Source: Candidatus Desulfaltia sp. (GTDB lineage: Bacteria; Desulfobacterota; Desulfobacteria; Desulfobacterales; ETH-SRB1). From it: a stretch of DNA of 42,760 nucleotides. The stretch covers positions 1 through 42,760 of the forward strand of contig JAUSPN010000067.1 of assembly GCA_030656555.1 (NCBI GenBank). The letters run 5' to 3'. The position numbers were made by a program, and so were the translations under genes. The notes under the pieces are model-generated. The model was not told where the DNA came from. It did no database searches and saw nothing but the letters and a program-made list of their open reading frames with translations. Positions 35,572-42,760 of the stretch are shown here, piece by piece (the stretch's first letter is position 1; each line of letters starts with the position of its first letter).

Positions 35572-36576
35572 TTATCTGCGCAGTTGATATTTCCTTACGG
35601 CCTTGTCGTGGTCTTTTATGTTCGTTGAAAACTTATGTGTTTGGTCCTTTTTTGAGACAAAATAAAGAAAATTTGTGTCAGCAGGGTAGAGGGCCGCTTC
35701 TATTGCTTTAATTCCCGGGTTTGAGATAGGGCCTGGCGGCAGACCTTTAATTGTATATGTATTATAAGGACTTTGGGCTAAAAGATGCTTTCGTGTTATA
35801 TTGCCGTCAAAGTCCTTTAAACCGTAGATGACTGTAGGATCACTTTCAAGGCGCATCCTTTTCTTTAAACGATTGTGAAAAACCGATGAGATAATCGGCC
35901 GCTCAAAAGAAATACCTGTTTCCTTTTCAATAATCGATGCAAGTGTCACCACCTGATGAATCGATAAATTAATATCTTTTGCCCGGTTTTCCCATTTTTG
36001 ATTAAATATCGACCTGAATTGCTCAACCATTGTAACTATTATTTTTTCCTGCGTTATATCTTTTGGAAAGCAATAGGTATCCGGGAAGAGATATCCTTCA
36101 AAGGTTTCAGCATTAATTCCATGCTTATGCACAAAAGATGGGTCTGTTGCCGCTCTTAAGAAGTCTTCTTTTGTTCCAAGTTTTGCGTTGGAAATAATTG
36201 ATGCGATCTGTTTCAGATTATAACCTTCCGGTATGGTTATTTTATAGAGCCGGACCTTTCCGCTCGCCATTGTTTCCAGTATTTGTATTGGAGACATGGA
36301 TGAAGAGAGCAGGTATTCACCGGCCTTTATCTTTTTGTCGCAGCCTTTAATGCGGGCCAGCAACTTAAATTTAACCGGATTTTTTATAATACCTGTATTG
36401 CTGAGATAGCCGGCAATAGTCGAAAGGTTTTGGCCTGGCAATATTACTACAACCTTTTCTGAATTATCGGCATCTGCGCTTTTATCCGCATAAACTAAAA
36501 TATCAAGAAAGAGGCATGACACGACTGAAAAAGAGATAAATAGGGATATTAAAAAAAATGTTTTTATTTTTTCCAA
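35572..36576 (-). CDS. mltG: Endolytic murein transglycosylase MltG
   Basis: MltG (YceG) cuts nascent glycan strands in the inner-membrane periplasmic face. An N-terminal anchor (FFLISLFISFSVVSCLFLDI) is followed by a LysM-like region (VVILPGQNLSTIAGYL) and the YceG domain. That domain has the catalytic Glu in LASIIEKETG, SVFHNRLKKRMRLESDPTVI and SPYNTYTIKGLPPGPISNPG. The start is a TTG at 36576 with a GGAGAA site 12 bases upstream. It converges with the GNAT gene. Confidence 0.94.
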   Translation of the reverse strand: MEKIKTFFLISLFISFSVVSCLFLDILVYADKSADADNSEKVVVILPGQNLSTIAGYLSNTGIIKNPVKFKLLARIKGCDKKIKAGEYLLSSSMSPIQILETMASGKVRLYKITIPEGYNLKQIASIISNAKLGTKEDFLRAATDPSFVHKHGINAETFEGYLFPDTYCFPKDITQEKIIVTMVEQFRSIFNQKWENRAKDINLSIHQVVTLASIIEKETGISFERPIISSVFHNRLKKRMRLESDPTVIYGLKDFDGNITRKHLLAQSPYNTYTIKGLPPGPISNPGIKAIEAALYPADTNFLYFVSKKDQTHKFSTNIKDHDKAVRKYQLRR

Positions 36577-36630
36577 TTTACAATATTCTCCGTAACTCCA
36601 TAATATCTTAACCTTTTGAAAATAAATTTA

Positions 36631-36725
36631 CTTTTACCACGGAGCACACAGAGATCACAGAGAAACATAAGGATAAAAAAACAAATTAATTTACTCTGTG
36701 TACTCTGCGATCTCTGTGGTAAAAG
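36631..36725. repeat. Inverted repeat with CTTTTACCACGGAG arms
   Basis: Two 32-bp imperfect arms, each of the form CTTTTACCACRGAGNNCRCA followed by GAGNNCACAGAG, are inverted around a 29-base AT-rich core. A stretch of T follows. The ACCACAGAGNNCACAGAG sequence is a widespread dispersed repeat in many bacteria. It sits between mltG and the radical-SAM gene. Confidence 0.85.
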
Positions 36726-36836
36726 TTTTTTACAAATGCAGATAGTTTGTTGCATAAGACTAACGTATTATAAAATATCAATAAACTATATATTAAACAC
36801 CTGCAAGTTGTTTAAGCTCTGGAATAATATACTGCA

Positions 36837-37991
36837 ATGACAGAAAATGATCAATATCATGGTTTTGAACAGGGACCGATCAGGCCGCCAAGCGAGGCGC
36901 GCAGCCTTCTTATACGCGTAACAAGGAACTGCCCCTGGAATCGCTGTACATTTTGTCCTGTATACAAAGGTTCCCGTTTTTCCATACGCAAGGTCGAGCA
37001 TGTTAAAAAGGATATTGATTCGGTTTACAGATATGTTGAGGCTTTGCAACAGATGGGCGGAGAATCCGGGAGTATAAGTCGAATTGATGCTAATAAAATT
37101 GCAGAAAATATCAATCAGGTTGACCGCCAGGCCTTTTTTGCAGCATTGAATTGGTTTAATAATTCTATGAGCTCTATTTTTATACAGGATGCAAACAGCC
37201 TGTTTATTAAACCTTCCGACATGGTAGAGATTCTCTTGTATCTTAAAAAGCGATTTCCATTGCTAAAAAGAATAACATCTTATGCACGATCTCATACAAT
37301 CGCACGGATAAAGGAGGATGATTTAAATGCAATAAGGGATGCGGGCTTAAACAGAATCCATATAGGGCTTGAGTCCGGTTCCGACCTTGTTCTTAAAATG
37401 GTCAATAAAGGGGCGACAAAGGAAACACATATTAAGGCGGGGATCAAGGTTAAAAATGCCGGGATAGAGCTTTCCGAGTATATAATGCCGGGTCTTGGAG
37501 GAAGAAGGTATTCCGACATTCATGCCCTGGAAACAGCCGATGCTTTAAACAGGATAAATCCCGATTTTATACGCATTAGAAGCCTGGCAATCCCAGGCAA
37601 TATCCCTCTTTTTGAGGATTATAAGGCAGGTCGTTTTGAAAAATGCTCAGATCTTATGACGGCCAATGAGATTTTAATGCTTATTGAGAACCTGGAAGGC
37701 ATTACAAGTATTATCAAGAGTGATCATATCCTGAATCTTCTTGAGGAGGTGGAAGGCGCTATGCCGGAAGATAAAGAGCATATGCTTTCTATTATCCGAT
37801 CATTTACGTCAATGGACCCGAAAAGTAGATGCCTGTATCAGGTCGGCAGGAGGCTTAACCTGTTTCATTGTCTTGGTGATCTGAACAATGCCCGAAGCAT
37901 GGCAAGGGTTGAAAAGATTTGCAATGAGCTTGGGGTTACTCCTGAAAATGTTGATGAAATAATAGATGAACTTACACAAAGATTTATTTAG
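36837..37991 (+). CDS. Radical SAM protein
   Basis: The cluster motif is CPWNRCTFC (CX4CX2C, preceded by LLIRVTRN), with HIGLESGSDLVLKMVNKG and KVKNAGIELSEYIMPGLGGR of the radical-SAM barrel. The 384-residue protein has an extra C-terminal helical part. The substrate is unknown. It has a weak ribosome binding site. Confidence 0.88.
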   Translation: MTENDQYHGFEQGPIRPPSEARSLLIRVTRNCPWNRCTFCPVYKGSRFSIRKVEHVKKDIDSVYRYVEALQQMGGESGSISRIDANKIAENINQVDRQAFFAALNWFNNSMSSIFIQDANSLFIKPSDMVEILLYLKKRFPLLKRITSYARSHTIARIKEDDLNAIRDAGLNRIHIGLESGSDLVLKMVNKGATKETHIKAGIKVKNAGIELSEYIMPGLGGRRYSDIHALETADALNRINPDFIRIRSLAIPGNIPLFEDYKAGRFEKCSDLMTANEILMLIENLEGITSIIKSDHILNLLEEVEGAMPEDKEHMLSIIRSFTSMDPKSRCLYQVGRRLNLFHCLGDLNNARSMARVEKICNELGVTPENVDEIIDELTQRFI

Positions 37992-38014
37992 CGTTTGAAC
38001 GAAAACTATCCAAA

Positions 38015-38045
38015 GCTGTCATTTCGAGCGGAGCGAGAAATCTTA
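38015..38045. repeat. Dispersed repeat CTGTCATTTCGAGCGGAGCG
   Basis: A 31-base sequence with the short palindrome CGAGCGGAGCGAG ends six bases before the hemW start codon and replaces a normal ribosome binding site. I recall this sequence as a dispersed repeat in many bacterial genomes; only one copy is in this window. Confidence 0.55.
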
Positions 38046-38050
38046 TAGTT

Positions 38051-39217
38051 ATGCAACCAGACCAGAACGAACCTGCCGGGATATATTTACACATCCCTTT
38101 TTGTTTAAGGAAATGCCCTTATTGTGGTTTTTATTCAATAAGCGATCTGTCTCTTAAGAAAGCATTTCTTAAAGCCCTGATGCGTGAAATGCGCATTCTT
38201 GGTAATATCCCCTTTGTGTTTGACACAATCTACATTGGAGGTGGAACCCCTTCGATCTTAACGGCAGAAGATATTGGTGAAATAGTTGAGACAGCCCGAC
38301 AGTTCTTTAGAATTTCTGCGGACGTTGAAATAACAATGGAAGTAAATCCCGGCGCTGTGGATCAAGAGCGCTTTATCGGTTATAAGAGCGTTGGGGTAAA
38401 TCGGATTAATATCGGAGCGCAGTCATTTCAGGACACAAACCTTTTATTTCTTGGGCGGATTCATTCAGAAAAGGATATAAATCCTGCGGTAAAATGGGCT
38501 CGAAAGGCTGGTTTTGATAATATGGGGCTTGATCTTATTTACGGCATTCCGGGGCAGACAAGGAAATCATGGCTTCTTGACTTGCAAAAGGCCGTTGATC
38601 TTAGACCTGAACACCTCTCATGCTATATGCTTACCTATGAACCAGGCACCCCAATGGATAAAGACCGGCAGGAAGCAAGGTTTTGTCCTTTGCCTGATAA
38701 TCTTGCAGGTGATATGTTCGAATCAACAATAGAATTTTTAAGCGCAAACAACTACGTTCAATATGAGATATCAAATTTTGCGCTGGTTCAATCAGATAAA
38801 AAGGCAGATAAAAGGGACAACAGGTCAAGGCATAACAGAAAATACTGGTTGTCTGCGCCGTATATCGGGCTTGGCCCTTCAGCCCATTCATTTGTTGAGC
38901 CTGTGCGTTACTGGAACACCCGCAGCGTGACAAAATATATCAAAGATGTCAATGGAAGCAGGCTTTCAATAGACGGAAAGGAGGTTTTATCAAGGAAGCA
39001 ACAGATGATAGAGGCGATTTCGCTTGGGTTGAGAATGACGGATGGAATAAAAACAGATGCTTTTGACAAAAAATTTGATGTAAGCTTTAAAAAAACATTT
39101 GCCGAAACAATAGCGTATCTTGAAGAAGACGGGTTGATTAAACTCACTGAAAACCGATGCTCACTTACACGCAATGGGATGCTGTTTGCGGACAGCATAA
39201 CCTCCATGCTGATATAA
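38051..39217 (+). CDS. hemW: Heme chaperone HemW
   Basis: HemW is a radical-SAM-like heme chaperone once annotated as oxygen-independent coproporphyrinogen III oxidase. Its motif is YLHIPFCLRKCPYCGFYS (CX3CX2C), followed by TIYIGGGTPSIL, RINIGAQSFQD, GLDLIYGIPGQT and the C-terminal HemW domain (YIGLGPSAHSF). The 388-residue length is typical. No Shine-Dalgarno is visible before ATG 38051. Confidence 0.94.
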   Translation: MQPDQNEPAGIYLHIPFCLRKCPYCGFYSISDLSLKKAFLKALMREMRILGNIPFVFDTIYIGGGTPSILTAEDIGEIVETARQFFRISADVEITMEVNPGAVDQERFIGYKSVGVNRINIGAQSFQDTNLLFLGRIHSEKDINPAVKWARKAGFDNMGLDLIYGIPGQTRKSWLLDLQKAVDLRPEHLSCYMLTYEPGTPMDKDRQEARFCPLPDNLAGDMFESTIEFLSANNYVQYEISNFALVQSDKKADKRDNRSRHNRKYWLSAPYIGLGPSAHSFVEPVRYWNTRSVTKYIKDVNGSRLSIDGKEVLSRKQQMIEAISLGLRMTDGIKTDAFDKKFDVSFKKTFAETIAYLEEDGLIKLTENRCSLTRNGMLFADSITSMLI

Positions 39218-39242
39218 TGGACATCCCCAATCGTCCCTCAAT

Positions 39243-39977
39243 CTATTTCTTCCGCTTATCACGAACATAAAGGGCCTTTGAATTGGTGGTGCCTATTTGC
39301 CTTTCTTCTATGTCAAAAAGCTTTGTTGCAGAAACCAGCTCACCCAACTTTCCATACCCGTAATTACGTGGGTCAAACTCAGGTGATTGTTTCGCAATAT
39401 TACTGCCGACAGATGAAAGATGAGCCCACCCGCTTTCATCGGAGGATGCTTCCACTGCATTACGTAGCAGGCTTACCAGTTTTGTGTCTTGTTTTAACTC
39501 CACACTGGATTTCTTGACAATCGCTTTGCTTTCATCGGTCTTCGCGCGAAGGACCTCTGTGTAAATAAATTTGTCACAAGCTGAAACAAAAGCGGAAGGG
39601 GTCTTTTGCTCTCCAAAGCCATACACCAATAATCCTGATTCTCTAATTCTTGACGCCAGCTTGGTAAAATCACTATCACTCGATACTATACAGAATCCGT
39701 TAAAGTTACTGGTGTACAACAAGTCCATTGCGTCAATAATCATTGCGCTATCAGTTGCATTTTTCCCTTTTGTATATGCAAATTGCTGCATTGGCTGAAT
39801 AGAATATTGCAATAGAACATCTTTCCATTTTTTCAGGCCAGGCGACGTCCAATCGCCATAGATTCTCTTGACGCTGGCTATCCCATAATTTGCTATCTCT
39901 GACAGTAAACTATCCACAATGTTTGGTTGAGCATTATCCGCGTCTATAAGAACTGCTAACTTATCAGTGTTTTCCAT
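39243..39977 (-). CDS. NYN-domain RNase-like protein with OST-HTH/LOTUS-like C-terminus
   Basis: Residues 1-145 form a NYN (PIN-like, LabA/DUF88) nuclease domain: acidic residues in LAVLIDADNAQ, NATDSAMIIDAMDLL and IVSSDSDFTKLASRIRESG. Residues 165-240 fit an OST-HTH/LOTUS-type RNA-binding module (LVSLLRNAVEASSDESGWAH, NYGYGKLGELV). Proteins of this layout probably cleave RNA. Its natural target is unknown. It is the last gene before the accessory end of the window. Confidence 0.88.
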   Translation of the reverse strand: MENTDKLAVLIDADNAQPNIVDSLLSEIANYGIASVKRIYGDWTSPGLKKWKDVLLQYSIQPMQQFAYTKGKNATDSAMIIDAMDLLYTSNFNGFCIVSSDSDFTKLASRIRESGLLVYGFGEQKTPSAFVSACDKFIYTEVLRAKTDESKAIVKKSSVELKQDTKLVSLLRNAVEASSDESGWAHLSSVGSNIAKQSPEFDPRNYGYGKLGELVSATKLFDIEERQIGTTNSKALYVRDKRKK

Positions 39978-40134
39978 GGTTTTTTAGTCCTCCAATTACT
40001 TACTAACGCTACCGGTACGCCCAAAATTTATAATATGTTGTAATATATTGATTTTATGTTCTTTTTATTTTTCTCTTGACAGGAGGATATAGGATTATCC
40101 CTATCCCTATAGGCATTTTGCATATTATAACCAA

Positions 40135-40416
40135 CTATTCAAGATACCCATTCCTCTCCAAATGCACCACATACTCATCAAGACCCTTTGTACACCCGTA
40201 CATCTTCTTCAAGTCGCTCAATTGTACCCAAAGTTCCTTTGCAATTAAACGCAGTATTTTGTCACTTAAATCTCTATGAGAACGAGAAAAACGCGTAGTG
40301 GCTACCTTTTTGCCATGAACGAAGAATGAGACAGCTTCATGTTTACTCCCAAAAACTTCTTGAAATCCAAACTTTTTCAATAAACACCTACGAAGATCGT
40401 TTTTGGAGATTGCCAT
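40135..40416 (-). CDS. HicA/YcfA-like putative toxin
   Basis: The 93-residue protein has GSKHEAVSFFVHGKKVATTR, with a His equivalent to the catalytic His of HicA (GSHH), and ILRLIAKELWVQLSDLKKMY in place of the short HicA C-terminus. HicA proteins are mRNA interferases. The extra C-terminal 30 residues (MYGCTKGLDEYVVHLERNGY) are typical of a longer HicA-like subfamily. It follows the HicB-like gene by 18 bases. Toxicity is inferred only. Confidence 0.65.
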   Translation of the reverse strand: MAISKNDLRRCLLKKFGFQEVFGSKHEAVSFFVHGKKVATTRFSRSHRDLSDKILRLIAKELWVQLSDLKKMYGCTKGLDEYVVHLERNGYLE

Positions 40417-40434
40417 AAGATTTTTATGATGAGA

Positions 40435-40866
40435 TTATAAAGCGATAAGCATACTTTTGAGATTTCTAAGTTGGCGCAAAAGGGCAGAAGAAAGGAGAGG
40501 TTCCGAACCTTTTAGTTCTTCAAAAAGATCTATCAACATCCCGACAAAGTCATCCGCGGCTCCTTGTTCGGTGTCACCAACTCCATAAACAGGAAACCCT
40601 GAAGAAGATGCGATAATTTCACCATCTTCATCAGGTTCAAATTCTATCATTAGGGGATAACGTAGCTGATACTCAGGGACATTAATTTGATAAAGCATGG
40701 AAATAGATTTGTGTTGTTGAGGGTGGATACGATATTTTTGCGATTGTGCTACAACGTAAGGACTTCTCGCAAGTTGTGGATGAGTTTGCAACGCATGAAG
40801 TGTTCTTTCATTTACAATAAATTGTGTCTTTTGGTATTGTTCAGGATGTATTGCCAATGTTGTCAT
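40435..40866 (-). CDS. HicB-like domain protein
   Basis: The C-terminal half (PLMIEFEPDEDGEIIASSSG, FPVYGVGDTEQGAADDFVGM) has the look of the HicB antitoxin's RNase-H-like domain (IEFEPDEDG, then G-x-G-DT-x-x-x-A). The N-terminal 70 residues (HPEQYQKTQFIVNERTLHAL) are not recognised. There is no DNA-binding domain like those on many HicB proteins. Its ATG overlaps the end of the DUF3467-like gene (ATGA), so they are coupled. Order is HicB before HicA, the reverse of the usual arrangement. Confidence 0.55.
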   Translation of the reverse strand: MTTLAIHPEQYQKTQFIVNERTLHALQTHPQLARSPYVVAQSQKYRIHPQQHKSISMLYQINVPEYQLRYPLMIEFEPDEDGEIIASSSGFPVYGVGDTEQGAADDFVGMLIDLFEELKGSEPLLSSALLRQLRNLKSMLIAL

Positions 40867-41192
40867 GACTTTTCCTCTACATCTACTCCATCATCTTGTT
40901 TTTGAACGACACGGTCAAGAAAATCTTGCGTGTTCTGCCGTATAACGTTGGCAAATGCTACCATATTCTCACGAGTAATCGCGATTTTAACTCTTGGTTG
41001 AATTTCTAAGCTTTCAGGAAGTTGTTCTTTCCCTCCAAGGAAAACCGCAGAGATCTCGCCAAAAACAAGATAAAATTCAGACCCCGTATGAGAAATAAGG
41101 AGTTGATTTGCATACACTGTAGGTGCTTGAGTAACATCACCCCATTTGACAGGGAGAACGACTCCATCCGGTTTATGTTCGTTATTATCCAT
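40863..41192 (-). CDS. DUF3467-like protein
   Basis: The 109-residue protein has YANQLLISHTGSEFYLVFGE and RVKIAITRENMVAFANVIRQ, the pattern of DUF3467 (a beta-rich N-half with Y-A-N and a helical end). Function is unknown. An AGAGGAAC site precedes ATG 41192. It begins a three-gene unit with the HicB-like and HicA-like genes. Confidence 0.6.
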   Translation of the reverse strand: MDNNEHKPDGVVLPVKWGDVTQAPTVYANQLLISHTGSEFYLVFGEISAVFLGGKEQLPESLEIQPRVKIAITRENMVAFANVIRQNTQDFLDRVVQKQDDGVDVEEKS

Positions 41193-41380
41193 ATCTTACA
41201 GTTCCTCTTAGTGTTTAGTACTTCTCGTTTCTATCATAATACCACACTTTACATCCTTATGGCAAATGAAGATTTAGTCAACAAAAAACGTGTATAGATT
41301 CTATTCTGCCCTGCTCAAGGTATTTAATAGATGCCGGCTGAAATCAGCGGCGCAGTTTACTGCGTCCGTTGAATTGACTT

Positions 41381-41510
41381 GTGTACGCCCGGCATGGGCG
41401 TGAACTTATGGGGTGAAAGTCCCCTATACGTGAATCCCGTTAATATTTTGATATATTAACAAAAGTATTAGCCGAAGGCAAGGGCGGAATCGTGAGGTTC
41501 TGTCTGAAGG
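41381..41510 (+). mobile_element. Group II intron fragment (5' end, + strand)
   Basis: GTGTACGCCCGGCATGGGCG, GGGGTGAAAGTCCCC and AGTATTAGCCGAAGGCAAGG are features of the 5' domain I of a bacterial group II intron family with which I am familiar. The fragment stops at about 41510, where a minus-strand intron 3' end begins. No intron-encoded protein follows it on this strand. Exact ends are uncertain. Confidence 0.6.
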
Positions 41511-41512
41511 CG

Positions 41513-41593
41513 GTCGAGTAGCCCCAAGGAACTGCCCCTTAAGGCTCTCACAAAACCGGACGTGAAACTCTCGCTTCATCCGGCTCTTATCAT
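41513..41593 (-). mobile_element. Group II intron domains V and VI (minus strand)
   Basis: On the minus strand GAGCCGGATGAAGCGAGAGT, continuing as TTCACGTCCGGTTTT (41552-41586), is a 34-35 nt domain V hairpin with the AGC-type catalytic triad. It is followed by GTGAGAGCCTTAAGGGGCAG and a strand ending CTACTCGACC, which fits domain VI and the intron 3' end. It lies directly after the remnant of the intron-encoded maturase. Confidence 0.7.
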
Positions 41594-41760
41594 TCAGCCC
41601 GATACACATACCCGATTCCAGTGTGCCAAAAGTAGTCTGTTCCTTCTTCTGAAAGCATTGACTCTTTTAGCTGCCTGTATCAATGTCTTGAGTTTCTTGT
41701 ACTTGCGCTTTGCCCAACGGCTGAGTTTCTTATCAAAATGGAACAGGACGTTAGTAATTG
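41594..41760 (-). pseudogene. Group II intron maturase, C-terminal remnant
   Basis: On the minus strand the frame reads HFDKKLSRWAKRKYKKLKTL and LLLAHWNRVCVSG, then a stop at 41594-41596. This is the typical C-terminal end of the reverse transcriptase/maturase of group II introns. The first 350 or more residues are gone; the coding sequence breaks at about 41760, next to the RAYT element. Confidence 0.7.
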
Positions 41761-41770
41761 GGGTGGAAAA

Positions 41771-42192
41771 GGGGGGTTGAAATTACGCGTTTCTATTCTT
41801 TCAGGGACAAGAATTGATCGACGATCAGTTTTTGGCCTCTATTGGCCGCTCGACTGACAGCGGATTTGCTCAGTCCGAGGTGCTTGCCAACCTCCGTTGC
41901 CGTCAGGCCCAGATCTCGAATCGCCCAGTAGGCCAGAACACTACGGGCACGTACCCGATTGGGCTGTTTTCCGGGCACAGCCGTAGCAGGGTGTGGATGT
42001 CTTTTGCAAAACAGAACCGAGTCTTTCCAGAAACCGGTTTCGATCGGTATTGTCTTTAAAAATGTTTCGTCGCTCAATACCCCTGCATATGATATGATGC
42101 AAGGCACCCGGCGCATCTATTCTGGCTTGACGTGGCATGTGACTTCATTACCCCAAACAAATGAAAAAAGAAACGCCTAAATTCAACCCCCC
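41771..42192. mobile_element. RAYT element bounded by 24-bp inverted repeats
   Basis: GGGGGGTTGAAATTACGCGT TTCT at 41771-41794 and its complement AGAAACGCCTAAATTCAACC CCCC at 42169-42192 match at 22 of 24 positions. They flank the broken RAYT transposase gene. This is the layout of an IS200/IS605-type or REP-associated element with its own ends kept while the gene decays. Confidence 0.7.
41793..42138 (-). pseudogene. REP-associated tyrosine transposase (RAYT), frameshifted and internally deleted
   Basis: The N-terminal part from 42138 reads MPRQARIDAPGALHHIICRG and IERRNIFKDNTDRNRFLERL, the classic Y1-transposase start with HxI metal-binding-like region. The frame then shifts near 42000. The C-terminal part reads ARSVLAYWAIRDLGLTATEV and GKHLGLSKSAVSRAANRGQK, a helix-turn-helix tail. 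The middle of the protein, about 150 residues with the catalytic Tyr, is absent, so it is not functional. Confidence 0.8.
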
Positions 42193-42251
42193 CCCCTTTG
42201 CGTCCCAGGGGGCAATACTACAACAATGCCTCCCCCAAAATGGCCTTGTCC

Positions 42252-42760
42252 CTATTTGTTCCCTGGGCTGCTTTTGGGGGCATTCCTTATATACTCGACA
42301 AAAAAGGCGAGGAAGATTGAAAAGAAAAGCCCGACAACTGCGGCAAGAAGCGCTGTTTTTTTCAGGTTCCTCGATCTCGTTTCAAAGTTTTCAGGATCCT
42401 TGATGACCTGAACAGCGCCAGCCACCAGTTTTCTCTGGTATTCCATATTCAGATCATTCGCCCTTTGCGACAGAAGGCGGATTTTATCCTGTATGGCCTT
42501 TAAAGATTCCTGTATGCAGGCAATCTTTTCTTTCTCGTTTCCCTCTTTCTTTCCCTTTAATATGTCAATCTTTTTCTCCAGGAACTCCTTGTCAACTTCC
42601 AGGTTCTTTGCCTCTACCTCCGCCTTCAGTGCCGTCTTCAGAAGAGATGAAAAATAGTCGTTCTTTATCAGATTTTCAATGAATGAGGAATCGAGAACCA
42701 GGCTTGTCCCTTTTTCCTTACCCACGTCCTTCGACAGTTCATACCTGCCGGTCTGCCTCA
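42252..42760 (-). CDS. Wzz-like polysaccharide chain-length/export protein (3' part)
   Basis: The frame is open at the window edge, so the N-terminus is outside. The visible 169 residues have a long coiled-coil-like helix (ALKAEVEAKNLEVDKEFLEK, ESLKAIQDKIRLLSQRANDL), a segment VAGAVQVIKDPENFETRSRN and a C-terminal transmembrane helix (KTALLAAVVGLFFSIFLAFF). This matches the C-terminal half of Wzz/chain-length determinant proteins, which are inner-membrane proteins that set the length of exported polysaccharide. No partner gene is visible on this side. Confidence 0.75.
   Translation of the reverse strand, partial: RQTGRYELSKDVGKEKGTSLVLDSSFIENLIKNDYFSSLLKTALKAEVEAKNLEVDKEFLEKKIDILKGKKEGNEKEKIACIQESLKAIQDKIRLLSQRANDLNMEYQRKLVAGAVQVIKDPENFETRSRNLKKTALLAAVVGLFFSIFLAFFVEYIRNAPKSSPGNK

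Noticed and set aside
36631-36725. Bidirectional terminator for the mltG side
   Set aside because: It lies upstream of mltG, not downstream, and matches a known dispersed repeat type; kept as a repeat instead.
41022-41297. Plus-strand small gene opposite the DUF3467-like gene
   Set aside because: It is antisense to a gene with a better ribosome binding site and coupling to its neighbours.

Overview
The window looks like a chromosomal segment of a Gram-negative, probably anaerobic bacterium of the Desulfobacterota (Desulfobacteraceae-like). Reasons: AT-leaning composition, lipoproteins and an outer-membrane beta-barrel protein, an RND/LolA-like export set, PAS domains with Cys-rich insertions, paired acetyl-CoA synthetases with an OFA-type carboxylate transporter, and very abundant short heptamer repeats between genes. 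No rRNA is present and the genus is not certain.

Region 1 (1-11607, all + strand) is the distal half of a gas-vesicle (gvp) locus and the most unusual part. It holds the end of GvpK, a GvpL/F with a long N-terminal extension, a four-helix-bundle protein, a GvpA/J-like domain fused to two GRAM/PH-like domains and a zinc ribbon, a soluble histidine kinase, a response regulator with a GYF-like N-terminus, a short Hsp70, a GRAM-winged-helix-Hsp20 protein, a double ArsA/Get3-type ATPase and a PAS-HD-GYP protein. I read it as a gas-vesicle assembly locus with its own chaperone/targeting set (Hsp70, Hsp20, ArsA) and its own signalling genes. Almost every gap is filled with heptamer arrays, inverted-repeat elements and G/C-rich palindromes. 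Some of these run in frame into the proteins, most strikingly three blocks inside the ArsA-like ATPase.

Region 2 (11621-18905) is housekeeping: tRNA-Pro(CGG), purA and tadA (- strand), tRNA-Arg(ACG), a three-gene lipoprotein cluster including an LpoB-like protein (- strand), then purC and a ParB-like protein. The 290-base gap 16687-16976 shows nothing I can name apart from the purC ribosome binding site.

Region 3 (19096-25684) has two near-identical acetyl-CoA synthetase genes flanking an OFA-family MFS transporter and a TetR regulator, with a candidate operator and three clear terminators.

Region 4 (25644-39977) holds rarA and der (- strand), tsaD, an envelope lipid/export trio (LolA-like, RND/MMPL with a fused cyclic-nucleotide-binding domain, beta-barrel protein), a GNAT acetyltransferase, mltG (- strand), a radical-SAM protein, hemW and a NYN-domain RNase-like protein (- strand).

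Region 5 (40135-42760) is accessory: a HicA/HicB-like pair translationally coupled to a DUF3467-like gene, debris of two group II introns in opposite orientation, a broken RAYT transposase still bounded by an inverted repeat, and the 3' part of a Wzz-like polysaccharide chain-length protein that runs off the window.
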